Source: Jonesia denitrificans DSM 20603 (GTDB taxonomy: Bacteria > Actinomycetota > Actinomycetes > Actinomycetales > Cellulomonadaceae). From it: a DNA stretch of 64,000 nucleotides. The notes under the pieces were generated by a model that had not been told where the DNA came from, did not search any database, and saw only the letters and a list, made by a program, of their open reading frames with translations. The position numbers were made by a program, and so were the translations under genes. Of this stretch, positions 26,837 through 34,909 are shown piece after piece; position 1 is the stretch's first letter; each line of letters opens with the position of its first letter. The stretch covers positions 1,736,001-1,800,000 of the forward strand of contig NC_013174.1 in the NCBI RefSeq assembly GCF_000024065.1. The letters run 5' to 3'.

Positions 26837-28741
26837 ATGCCCAACGTTGTTCGTTACACTGCCCAACGCCTCAATGATGACCTTCGCGCAAACCCAAGTA
26901 GCATCGAGAGGGTTTTGGCTGATTATCTTGTTGCCGCTGGGATTGGGCGTCCGGGTGCTGCTGAGGTGCGGTCGTGGGATGCGTCCCTTCCAGCCCTATC
27001 TAGCACACTTATCGATGCTGGATTGGGTAACGTTGAGGTGTTGTTGGAGCACAAACTACCGTTAACTTCGAGGCGCGCTGACGCCGTGCTTGCGGGGACA
27101 CATCCCACCACGGGTAACAACCACTACGTCGTGGTTGAGCTGAAACAGTGGACAAAAGCCCGCGTGCTTGATGAGTTTGACGGACTGGTCGAAGTGGAAG
27201 GCGCACGATATAACCCGGTGCTACACCCCAGCGTTCAGGTCAATAACTACGCCGAATACATGCGCGATTTCATGACGCTATTCGCTGAAACTGACATTCA
27301 CCTTGACGCTGTTGCCTTCATGCACAACGCTCGATTCACCGAGATTCCAACTTTATTCGCCGATGAAGCGTCTAGCCGGGCGAGGATTTTCACAAGTGAC
27401 ACCAAGGACCAATTCACTGAGTACCTCGCAAAATCTTTCTCGCCGGACGTTCCAGGTTCACGTGCTGCTGACGCTTTCATCACCTCACGTATCGCCCCGT
27501 CGAAGCAGTTGTTGACTGTCGCTGCCCGTGAGATTCAAGAGCAAGAACAGTTCGTGCTATTGGATGAGCAACGAGTGGCATATCAACTCGTACTCGGCGC
27601 CCTGGAACAAGCCCGCCAAGCAGACACAAAAACAGTTGTCCTTGTGTCTGGCGGCCCAGGATCAGGAAAATCCGTCATTGCACTCACTCTCCTTGGTGAG
27701 CTTGCGAGGCGCGGATACCCGGTGCTCCACGCCACAGGGTCGAGGAGTTTCACTCAGACGCTACGTAAAGTCGCAGGCCATAGGAAACCTACCGTCCAAA
27801 CATTGTTCAAATACTTCAACTCGTTCATCGATGCGGAAAAGAACTCAGTGGAGGTACTCATCCTCGACGAGGCCCACCGTTTACGGGAGAAATCTGTGAA
27901 CCGGTACACCCCAAAATCGTTGCGCGAGAATGCCCGGGCACAAGTCGATGAACTGCTCGATACAGCACGTGTCCCAGTATTTTTGTTGGACGAACACCAA
28001 ATCGTTCGCCCCGGAGAGTTAGGTAGCGTCTCTGATATCCGCGCCGCCGCAACGAGACGCAGCATTCCTGTTCTGGAAGTTAATCTCAACGCACAGTACC
28101 GATCAGGTGGGTCAAAAACCTACACCGACTGGGTACTTGCACTTCTTGGGTTGCAGGGCACACCTCCAACGATCTGGGAAGATGAGCCGAACTTCTCCGT
28201 ACGCGTTGTCGACTCTCCGCTCGTGATGGAACAAGAACTAAGTCAGAAACTCACGCTGGGTGTTAATGCGAGAATGACGGCTGGCTACTGCTGGAAGTGG
28301 TCCAATGCGACTGAGACCGGACTTGTAGATGATGTTGTCATCGGTGACTGGTCAAGACCATGGAACTCAAAATCTGACAGACGTATCGGGGACATTCCAC
28401 CATCATCATTGTGGGCTTTCGAACCGGCTGGGTTTGGACAGGTCGGGTGTGTTTACACCGCACAAGGATTCGAATACTCCTGGAATGGGGTCATCCTTGG
28501 CCCCGACCTAGTCTGGCGAAAGAATGTCAACGAGGGACAAGGCGGGTGGGTTTCACGCCGGGAATTCAACAAGGATCCCGATTTCGCTTCAGCAAAGAAG
28601 GTATCGGATGACGAGTTCGATGTGCTTATCCGCAACGTCTACAAGGTTCTCCTCACTCGTGGACTTCAAGGCACTCTTTTGTACTCCACCGACCACGAGA
28701 CACAGGAATTTCTGAAGTCAGTTGTCAACCCCGGCAGTTGA
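26837..28741 (+). CDS. DUF2075 nuclease-helicase fusion protein
   Basis: 634 residues. The N-terminal third carries a PD-(D/E)XK-like arrangement: Asp in SRRADAVLAG (about 80) and the ExK of VVVELKQW (about 99-106). The central/C-terminal part is a superfamily I-like P-loop domain: Walker A GGPGSGKS (about 272-279), Walker B LILDEAHR (about 340-347), a helicase LLDEHQIV segment (about 379-386) and a late QGFEYSW motif. DUF2075 proteins are related to the helicase part of Schlafen and to phage-defence proteins. The combination suggests ATP-driven nucleic-acid processing. Monocistronic, downstream of the DUF952 gene. Confidence 0.85.
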   Translation: MPNVVRYTAQRLNDDLRANPSSIERVLADYLVAAGIGRPGAAEVRSWDASLPALSSTLIDAGLGNVEVLLEHKLPLTSRRADAVLAGTHPTTGNNHYVVVELKQWTKARVLDEFDGLVEVEGARYNPVLHPSVQVNNYAEYMRDFMTLFAETDIHLDAVAFMHNARFTEIPTLFADEASSRARIFTSDTKDQFTEYLAKSFSPDVPGSRAADAFITSRIAPSKQLLTVAAREIQEQEQFVLLDEQRVAYQLVLGALEQARQADTKTVVLVSGGPGSGKSVIALTLLGELARRGYPVLHATGSRSFTQTLRKVAGHRKPTVQTLFKYFNSFIDAEKNSVEVLILDEAHRLREKSVNRYTPKSLRENARAQVDELLDTARVPVFLLDEHQIVRPGELGSVSDIRAAATRRSIPVLEVNLNAQYRSGGSKTYTDWVLALLGLQGTPPTIWEDEPNFSVRVVDSPLVMEQELSQKLTLGVNARMTAGYCWKWSNATETGLVDDVVIGDWSRPWNSKSDRRIGDIPPSSLWAFEPAGFGQVGCVYTAQGFEYSWNGVILGPDLVWRKNVNEGQGGWVSRREFNKDPDFASAKKVSDDEFDVLIRNVYKVLLTRGLQGTLLYSTDHETQEFLKSVVNPGS

Positions 28742-28760
28742 TACACCATCACACCAACAC

Positions 28761-28802
28761 AAAAAACGTGTGGCCCGCAAGCCATGCTTGCGGGCCACAC
28801 GT
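28761..28802 (-). terminator. Rho-independent terminator of tRNA-Ala
   Basis: A perfect stem of about 17 bp (ACGTGTGGCCCGCAAGC with its complement) is followed on the minus strand by TTTTTTGTGT. It may also block transcription from the plus-strand gene. Confidence 0.88.
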
Positions 28803-28831
28803 GAACGAGTAATGTCTCAACCATTCTCGAG

Positions 28832-28904
28832 TGGAGCTAAGGGGACTCGAACCCCTGACCCCCTGCATGCCATGCAGGTGCGCTACCAGCTGCGCCATAG
28901 CCCC
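28832..28904 (-). tRNA. tRNA-Ala (anticodon GGC)
   Basis: 73 nt. Acceptor stem GGGGCTA/TAGCTCC with discriminator A, a D-arm with GCGCAGCTGGTAGCGC, anticodon stem CCTGC/GCAGG with loop ATGGCAT, and a T-arm containing GGTTCGAGTCCC. The G-U pair G3:U70 is not the usual one at this exact spot, but acceptor and loop fit alanine. CCA is not encoded. Confidence 0.93.
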
Positions 28905-29101
28905 ATGCTTCTGTGACGGTGTTCCGTTCGGTGAAGCACGTTTATCGTAAACCACAACGGTTGGTGAACGCCAATCCGTTGTGCCTTGTGGCGGGGTGAC
29001 GCTCGCAACAACGTTTGGTGGGTGGCGCATCGTCAGGTGCACCAGGTTGAGTGCGCCGGTCGCGCGTGCCGAGTTAGGCGCGCCGGGTCACGTGAACCGG
29101 G

Positions 29102-29686
29102 TCAGGCGTTCCAGCGGGACGCAACCCAGTAGGACTCCATGACGGTGAGGACTTCCCGGGGGTGTGCCCCCTTAATGTGGGACTGGACAATGTTGATAGG
29201 TCCGAACCCGAGTTTCACGTTAGCTTTCACGGCCATGCGCGCAAATGGGCCAAGGTGGCGGATGTGGGTGGCAGGGTCGTGAAGTTCCACGGTGAGGAAC
29301 AGTTGGTCGCCGGATGCTTGCAACCGCATACCGCGCACATCATGCCACCGGATGGGCATGTGGCGTGTGACGAGAAGGGAGGTGTGGTCGTAGAACCCGT
29401 CCCTAGTAACCCGCAACGCCACGGTGCCGGCGCGCATGTGCCGAATCCACGCCACTGTCATCCACGCAAACCCCACCGTCGCCAGTGTCGCCCCGATCGC
29501 GATGGGGTCTGGCCATCCCACCCCAATCGCCATGAGCGCACTGATCACTGTTAAAAACATGGACATGAAGAGGACAAACACCCGCCGCAACACACCCTGC
29601 CGGTACACGACGCCCCCATACATCTGCCCCACCTGACTACCGATGCGCGGCTCCTGCACCACACCACTCCCTTCCGTGTCCGCCAC
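29102..29686 (-). CDS. STM3941-like membrane protein
   Basis: 194 residues. Two adjacent hydrophobic helices (about 34-55 and 60-80) precede a cytosolic PH-like beta domain (VTRDGFYDHTSLLVTRHMPI, then WHDVRGMRL). This layout matches proteins annotated as STM3941 family, whose function is unknown. Divergent from the M18 aminopeptidase gene across 200 bp that hold a GCCCGCCCC/GGGGCGGGC hairpin (29713-29741). Confidence 0.65.
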   Translation of the reverse strand: MADTEGSGVVQEPRIGSQVGQMYGGVVYRQGVLRRVFVLFMSMFLTVISALMAIGVGWPDPIAIGATLATVGFAWMTVAWIRHMRAGTVALRVTRDGFYDHTSLLVTRHMPIRWHDVRGMRLQASGDQLFLTVELHDPATHIRHLGPFARMAVKANVKLGFGPINIVQSHIKGAHPREVLTVMESYWVASRWNA

Positions 29687-29882
29687 TCACGTTCACTCAC
29701 CGCAGCCCCGTGCCCGCCCCCGCCGCTGTTGGGGCGGGCGGGTCACGTCACCCGCAGAACAGTATCAGCCACCCCACACACCCGGCGCTCCCTCCTCACC
29801 ACGCAGCGGGCGAAGTGGTGTTGTGGGTGGTGCGGGGCGCATCGGCACACACGGGCAGGTGGCGCGCCGTAGGATGGACACC

Positions 29883-31148
29883 ATGGATACAGCCGAGTAC
29901 ATGTCAGGGTTTGCCCAGTTCATTAGTGCGTCGCCGTCGTCGTATCACGCCGCTCACGAGGTGGCCCGCCAACTACGTGATGCCGGATTCACTGAACTCC
30001 ACGAACACGAACCCTGGGTGGCCCCCACACGGGCGTTTGTGATTCGCGATGGTGCGATCATTGCGTGGATCACCCCTGATGACGTGTCAACCACAGCTCC
30101 CGTGCGTGTCCTTGGTTCTCACACGGACTCCCCCGGTTTCAAACTGAAACCGCAATCGACAATCGGGGCAGCCGGGTGGCTGCAAGTGGGTGTTGAAGTA
30201 TATGGCGGCCCATTGCTGAACTCGTGGCTTGACCGGGAACTTGAACTCGCCGGGCGGCTCGTCCTCACAGACGGCAGCGAACACCTTGTGCGCACCGGCC
30301 CATTCATGCGCATCCCGCAACTGGCCATTCACCTGGACCGCGAAGCGAACAAGAGCCTTTCGCTGGATAAGCAACGCAACACGGCGCCCGTGTATGGGGT
30401 GGGTGAGGTTGGTGACGCTGACGTCCTCGGTTACCTTGCTGACATTGCTGGTGTGAACGCTGCGGACGTCGCCGGGTACGACATTATTTCCGCTGACACT
30501 CAGGAACCTCGCCACTTCGGGCGGGATAACACCCTGTTCGCTGCGGGGCGCATGGATAACCTGTCGTCCGTGTACGCAGGGTTGGTGGCGCTGCTTGGCG
30601 CCCCCGAGGGCGCTGAGCACATCAGTGTGCTCGCCGCGTTTGACCACGAAGAAATCGGGTCCGAAACCCGCTCAGGTGCGTGTGGGCCGTTCCTTGCTGA
30701 TGTGCTTGACCGCATCTATGAAGGGCTCGGCTCCACCCGTGAAGAACGACACCGTGCGATCGCCCAATCCTGGTGTGTGTCTTCTGATGCTGGGCATTCT
30801 GTTCACCCGAATTACGTTGACCGGCACGACCCTGCCGTGCAACCGTTGGCGGGCTCGGGTCCGTTGTTGAAGATCAACGCCAACCAACGCTACGCAACCG
30901 ATGCGCAAGGCGCCGCCTTGTGGGTCCGAGTGTGCCAGGCGGCAGGAATTGAGTACCAGGATTTTGTGTCGAACAATAATTCGCCTTGTGGTTCGACTAT
31001 TGGTCCTTTGACTGCGACCCGGTTAGGGATCCGTACTGTTGATGTGGGGATCCCTTTGCTGTCTATGCATTCAGCACGCGAGTTGTGCCACACCAGTGAT
31101 GCGTTTGCGCTGACGAAAGCGATCAGCGCGTTCTATGAAGGAGCATGA
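29883..31148 (+). CDS. apeB: M18 family aminopeptidase
   Basis: 421 residues from ATG 29883 (AGG 8 bases upstream; ATG 29874 is an alternative). The dinuclear metal site is visible in order: His in LGSHTDSPG, Asp in GRMDNLSS, the Glu pair in DHEEIGS, Asp/His in SSDAGHSVHPN and His in LSMHSARE. The family removes N-terminal acidic or neutral residues in large cytosolic dodecamers; the length is normal. A frame open further upstream to 29643 overlaps the divergent promoter and is not used. Confidence 0.92.
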   Translation: MDTAEYMSGFAQFISASPSSYHAAHEVARQLRDAGFTELHEHEPWVAPTRAFVIRDGAIIAWITPDDVSTTAPVRVLGSHTDSPGFKLKPQSTIGAAGWLQVGVEVYGGPLLNSWLDRELELAGRLVLTDGSEHLVRTGPFMRIPQLAIHLDREANKSLSLDKQRNTAPVYGVGEVGDADVLGYLADIAGVNAADVAGYDIISADTQEPRHFGRDNTLFAAGRMDNLSSVYAGLVALLGAPEGAEHISVLAAFDHEEIGSETRSGACGPFLADVLDRIYEGLGSTREERHRAIAQSWCVSSDAGHSVHPNYVDRHDPAVQPLAGSGPLLKINANQRYATDAQGAALWVRVCQAAGIEYQDFVSNNNSPCGSTIGPLTATRLGIRTVDVGIPLLSMHSARELCHTSDAFALTKAISAFYEGA

Positions 31149-31272
31149 CAACGACTTCGGTGTGTGATTTGTTGCCGTAGCGAGACTGGCATTGCGGTAC
31201 GTGACTTATTGCTGATGCGTGACCGGTGGGTTGTGGTTGAACGGCTGGGTTGGGATTTGTTGTTCCCCTGGT

Positions 31273-31283
31273 TTGTCCACAGG
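31273..31283 (+). promoter_or_regulatory. CCACAGG element before lipoprotein C
   Basis: TTGTCCACAGG, also a perfect actinobacterial DnaA-box sequence in its first nine bases, 50 bp before the chosen ATG. Confidence 0.5.
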
Positions 31284-31333
31284 GCAGTGATGCCCATGTG
31301 AGCTGGTGGTGTGGGTGCGGTGTGATTGTGGGC

Positions 31334-31990
31334 ATGTCTGTTTCTTTGTTGCGCGGTCGAACTGTTCGTCGTGTCCTTAGTGTCCTTGTTGTTGCTGGTC
31401 TTCTCGGGGCAGGGGCAACCGGGTGCTCTAACGATGCGGGAGCCAAAACTGAAAACACTGTTGATGCCTCCCCCACACCAACCAACACACCCACCGACGG
31501 GGAGGGTGACAGCGAGGGCGCTGAGGAACCAGTCGAAGACACACCAGCCGAACCCGAGCAACGCCCAGTCCCTGAAGAACCCGAAGCCATGAAAACCGGC
31601 GACAAAGCCGGAGCCATCGCCGCAGCAACCTTCTTCGTCGAAGTCATCGAATACGACGCCACACAACCCGATTCTCGCTTTTTCTCCAAATATGCTTATG
31701 AAGAATGTGGATGGTGCAATGAATACAAAAAGACTCACGAACAACAAGCCAATAGCAACTTTTCTTTGATAAACACGAACATCAATTTAGAGGATATTAA
31801 AACAGCCTCTTTTGCCGGCGAAGGATCGGTACTGTGGTCAGTCCCGATAAATGCAAACGTGTCTTCACACTATAAGTCGAAAAAGGATGATGAAGTAGTG
31901 GAAACGGAGCACACCCTTACAGGGAATATGCTCGTTGGCTATCGAAACGGCCAGTGGCTACTGGTTGAGGGTGATCTCCTTGTCAAGTAA
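31334..31990 (+). CDS. Module C: DUF6318-type lipoprotein
   Basis: 218 residues from ATG 31334. Leader MSVSLLRGRTVRRVLS followed by a hydrophobic run and lipobox GATGC. An acidic Pro/Thr/Glu linker leads to EPEAMKTGDKAGAIAAATFF, a CGWC pair and closing NGQWLLVEG. The first half is nearly identical in DNA to copy D; from about residue 108 on the two diverge sharply. The stop overlaps the start region of the PKD partner. Confidence 0.75.
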   Translation: MSVSLLRGRTVRRVLSVLVVAGLLGAGATGCSNDAGAKTENTVDASPTPTNTPTDGEGDSEGAEEPVEDTPAEPEQRPVPEEPEAMKTGDKAGAIAAATFFVEVIEYDATQPDSRFFSKYAYEECGWCNEYKKTHEQQANSNFSLINTNINLEDIKTASFAGEGSVLWSVPINANVSSHYKSKKDDEVVETEHTLTGNMLVGYRNGQWLLVEGDLLVK

Positions 31991-32825
31991 CACCAAACTC
32001 ATTTACACAATAATTGTATCCATGACGTTTAGTCTCCACATCTTTCGAAATCAAGAGAGTGAGGAACCGATTTTTTTTGCACCTTCAAAAGGTTCTTTCA
32101 CTGCAACCGGAGGTCAACAATTCAACGAAACGGTCGCATCTGAATCTCCCGGTTCTGAAAAAGCTGCAAAAAATTCAACAAAAAAGAAAAAGAGTCAACA
32201 GTTTGACTTGCCTTCGGGTGCGGTTTTGGGTGCGTGTCCTGAGGGTTCTGAGGGTCAGGATGCGTTGTTGTGGGTTGAGCATTTAGCTGTGTATGGGGGA
32301 AATAACTTGGGTGATTCCCCCGAGGGGACTGGGGGTTATGTCATGTACTGCTACCCGGATATGGAGGAAGTAAGTGCGGAGCCGATTGTGATTTCTGTGT
32401 CAGCTAAGGACTTTCAACGACTACCGCTACGCGGTTCTGGGATCGTTCTTGAACCAGACCGTGAAGACTACATCATCCGCCTTCCCGTCATCGCTTTAAC
32501 CGACCCCTCCCCACAAGTCTTAACCACAACCATCCTTGGTGTTGGTGTAGCAATCCGTGCAACCCCAATCGAATACTCCTGGGACTTCGGCGACCAGACC
32601 CCTGCCCTCATCACCACAGACCCCGGCCGCTCCTACCCCGACCAGACAGTAGAGCACCTCTACACACAACTTGGCCAGTTCACCATCACCCTCACCACAA
32701 CCTGGGAAGGCGAATTCTCCATCGACGGCGGCACCACCTGGCTCCCCATCAACGGAACAACCACAACAACCAACACCACCAACCCCATCACCATCGAAGA
32801 ACGCGTCCCCCTCCTCACCGGCTAA
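31980..32825 (+). CDS. Module C: secreted PKD-domain protein
   Basis: 281 residues from TTG 31980, favoured by GAGG 8 bases upstream and by its overlap with the lipoprotein stop; GTG 31971 and ATG 32022 are alternatives. N-terminal hydrophobic anchor (KLIYTIIVSMTFSLHIF), a Lys/Ser-rich stretch, then Cys-containing middle. The conserved core (PLRGSGIVLEP, YIIRLPVIALTDPSPQVL) and PKD domain (YSWDFGDQ, FTITLTTTW) match module A, ending in the same ERVPLLTG. The ending resembles a sorting motif but lacks a helix and charged tail, so wall anchoring is not supported. Confidence 0.72.
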   Translation: MSSNTKLIYTIIVSMTFSLHIFRNQESEEPIFFAPSKGSFTATGGQQFNETVASESPGSEKAAKNSTKKKKSQQFDLPSGAVLGACPEGSEGQDALLWVEHLAVYGGNNLGDSPEGTGGYVMYCYPDMEEVSAEPIVISVSAKDFQRLPLRGSGIVLEPDREDYIIRLPVIALTDPSPQVLTTTILGVGVAIRATPIEYSWDFGDQTPALITTDPGRSYPDQTVEHLYTQLGQFTITLTTTWEGEFSIDGGTTWLPINGTTTTTNTTNPITIEERVPLLTG

Positions 32826-32911
32826 GCACCACACACGCACGCAGGCGGGCAGACCAGCAAACCATCCCTCACCCGCAAGACTGCTATCGTTTTCTCCTCC
32901 GCGTTTCCCCG

Positions 32912-32922
32912 TTCCCCACAGG
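32912..32922 (+). promoter_or_regulatory. CCACAGG element before lipoprotein D
   Basis: TTCCCCACAGG, 50 bp before the chosen ATG, the same distance as in copy C. Confidence 0.45.
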
Positions 32923-32972
32923 GCAGCAATACCCATTCAAACCAGTTATGTGCATGCGATGTGATTGTGGGC

Positions 32973-33614
32973 ATGTCTGTTTCTTTACTGCGTAGTTACG
33001 CTGTTCGTCGTGCCCTTAGTGTCCTTGTTGTTGCTGGTCTTCTCGGGGCAGGTGTCACCGGGTGCTCTAACGATGCGGGAGCCAAAACTGAAAACACTGT
33101 TGATGCCTCCCCCACACCAGCCAACACAACCACTGACGGGGACGGTGACAGTGACGGCGCTGAGGAACCAGCCCAAGACACACCAACCGAACCCGAACAA
33201 CGCCCAGTCCCGGAAGAACCTGAAGCCATGAAAACCGGCGACAAAGCCGGAGCCATCGCCGCAGCACAATACTTCGTCGAAGTCATCGAATACTCCATGC
33301 ACACCAGCACCACAGACCTACTCGAAAAATACTCCTACGAACACTGTGACCGCTGCAGCCACTACATCGAAGTGATCAATACACGCCAAGAAAAAAACGT
33401 GCTCCCAAAAAGTGTAGTAATCAATTCATCGCAAGAAGGGCACCCTGAATTTAGAGGCGAAGGTGCAATAATTTGGAGGGTTCCCATGCACCTTCAAATA
33501 AGCGAACAGTGGGAAGCAGGTAAAGAACCCCGAAAGGAAGAAGTGAAAGTGTCATTTTCAGTTGCAATCGATAATGGCCATTGGGTTTTAGTAGGTGTTG
33601 GGGAAGAAGACTAA
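32973..33614 (+). CDS. Module D: DUF6318-type lipoprotein
   Basis: 213 residues from ATG 32973 (GTG 32961 in frame is an alternative). Lipobox GVTGC after a hydrophobic leader; linker and EPEAMKTGDKAGAIAAAQYF as in copy C. Its own C-terminal half has a CDRC pair and closing NGHWVLVGV. The PKD gene expected next is only a fragment (see next entry). Confidence 0.73.
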   Translation: MSVSLLRSYAVRRALSVLVVAGLLGAGVTGCSNDAGAKTENTVDASPTPANTTTDGDGDSDGAEEPAQDTPTEPEQRPVPEEPEAMKTGDKAGAIAAAQYFVEVIEYSMHTSTTDLLEKYSYEHCDRCSHYIEVINTRQEKNVLPKSVVINSSQEGHPEFRGEGAIIWRVPMHLQISEQWEAGKEPRKEEVKVSFSVAIDNGHWVLVGVGEED

Positions 33615-33720
33615 TAATCCTACGAGCAACAAAAGCACAAAAAGGAAATCGGTCAATACACAACAGTTCCACCTACCTTGTGGGGCGGTTTCGGGCGTAC
33701 CTCGTAGACTCGATATTCCG
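33615..33720 (+). pseudogene. 5' remnant of the module D PKD partner
   Basis: Just past the lipoprotein D stop, a frame reads a Lys/Ser/Asn-rich stretch then QQFHLPCGAVSGV, closely matching QQFDLPSGAVLGA of the module C PKD protein; the DNA around CAACAGTT...GGGGCGGTTT matches too (33662-33700 against about 32186-32225). The frame stops or drifts at about 33707 and the PKD core is gone. A deletion ending near the convergent phosphatase gene is the simplest explanation. Confidence 0.6.
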
Positions 33721-33758
33721 TTACTCGAAAAGCTGTGCGCCCCTGCGCTTGTCATCGA

Positions 33759-34436
33759 CTATTGCAGCGCGTCTGGTCCTTCTGCCCACACGTCGGGTCC
33801 GTGGAGCATGGAGGGGCCTGCGTTGTGTTCGATGAGCCGCCATGCGGGTTGTGCCCCGTCTGCGGTGTTGCGTGCCATGACGGACCAGTGCACGTTGCGC
33901 ATCCCTGCTAGTCCCCGCCAGGTGGAGGGTTCTTGGTCGAGGAGGTGCGCGATGATGCAGGAAATTGCAGCACCGTGGGATACGACCACAAGGTCGCGGG
34001 CATCAATGTCGCTGTTTGCGACCTCGAGGATCGCGTCAGCGGCACGTTGCCCGACAGTGTTTTTGTCTTCCAACCCATCAATGTTGGGTTCTCCCCCACC
34101 AGCCCAGAGGGCGTACTGTCCTGGCCATTTCTCTTCGATTTCTGGGCGGGTGAGTCCTTCCCAGGGGCCGAACCCTCGTTCCCGTAGCCGGGCGTCCGTG
34201 TGCACCTCGACGCCCAGCGCATCACCAATCACACGGGCTGTGTCACGGGCCCGTTCCAGGTCAGACGCGAGAATGAACGGGGTTGCCAGCGGGCTTTGCG
34301 CCAACACTTTCGCGGCTTCAGCGGCTTGCCACCGGCCAATGTCATCCAAGGGAATGTCCACTTGCCCTTGCAACCGCATCGCAGCGTTGTAGGCGGTTCG
34401 CCCATGACGGACGAGCACAATATTTTTCACAGCCAC
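33759..34436 (-). CDS. Histidine phosphatase (phosphoglycerate mutase-like)
   Basis: 225 residues. LVRHGRTAYN at about 8-17 is the intact phosphohistidine motif; SDLERARDTA and VVSHGAAISC (second His) complete the active site. In many actinobacteria a gene of this kind lies next to rsfS, as here (9-bp gap), and is annotated as phosphoglycerate mutase or phosphatase. Last gene of the nadD-rsfS transcription unit. Confidence 0.87.
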   Translation of the reverse strand: MAVKNIVLVRHGRTAYNAAMRLQGQVDIPLDDIGRWQAAEAAKVLAQSPLATPFILASDLERARDTARVIGDALGVEVHTDARLRERGFGPWEGLTRPEIEEKWPGQYALWAGGGEPNIDGLEDKNTVGQRAADAILEVANSDIDARDLVVVSHGAAISCIIAHLLDQEPSTWRGLAGMRNVHWSVMARNTADGAQPAWRLIEHNAGPSMLHGPDVWAEGPDALQ

Positions 34437-34445
34437 AACGACACC

Positions 34446-34871
34446 TCAGAAGTTCTTGGGGAAGCCGAACTCATCGAGTTCTTCCTCCTCGGGTCCGCCG
34501 TCACCCCCGCGTGCGTCCTCTGGGAGTTCAATGGAGGGGCAGTCTCCCCACAGTTTCTCCAACGCGTAGAACGCGCGGTCTTCCTGGTGTTGGACGTGAA
34601 CAACGATGTCACCAAAGTCGAGGAGTACCCAACGGGCGTCGCCTTTTCCTTCGCGGCGCACGAGTTTGGTGCCCGCTTCGTGGAGTGCTCGTTCCACGGC
34701 GTCAACGATTGCGGATACTTGGCGTTCGCTGTTGCCTGACGCGATAACGAAAGCGTCGGTGAGGACTAGGTGGTCGCTCACGTCGAGGGCAATGATTTCG
34801 CTTGCTTTCTTGTCTGACGCAGCGCGTGCGGCTGTGATAGCAAGGTCAATGGCGTGGTCTGTTGCTGCCAC
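34446..34871 (-). CDS. rsfS: Ribosome silencing factor
   Basis: 141 residues. ALDVSDHLVLTDAFVIASGNS, then DARWVLLDFGDIVVHVQHQE and FYALEKLWGD are the RsfS signature. It binds ribosomal protein L14 and blocks subunit joining in starvation. An acidic tail (EEEELDEFGF) is extra. Sits in the conserved order with the nadD side gene upstream and the histidine phosphatase downstream. Confidence 0.96.
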   Translation of the reverse strand: MAATDHAIDLAITAARAASDKKASEIIALDVSDHLVLTDAFVIASGNSERQVSAIVDAVERALHEAGTKLVRREGKGDARWVLLDFGDIVVHVQHQEDRAFYALEKLWGDCPSIELPEDARGGDGGPEEEELDEFGFPKNF

Positions 34872-34909
34872 GGTTCTCCTTTAACGCCCTGGTGAGGGCT
34901 TGTTCGGGG

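Noticed and set aside
31273-31281. DnaA boxes (TTGTCCACA, TTTTCCACA) as sign of a replication origin
   Set aside because: Single boxes far apart, no cluster, no dnaA/dnaN genes; better explained as part of a shared upstream element.
32802-32825. VPLLTG at the PKD protein end as a sortase signal
   Set aside because: It is the very C-terminus, with no following membrane helix or basic residues.
10952-34436. Histidine phosphatases beside modules A and D as part of the system
   Set aside because: The second is the usual neighbour of rsfS and the two are in different orientations to the modules; adjacency looks accidental.
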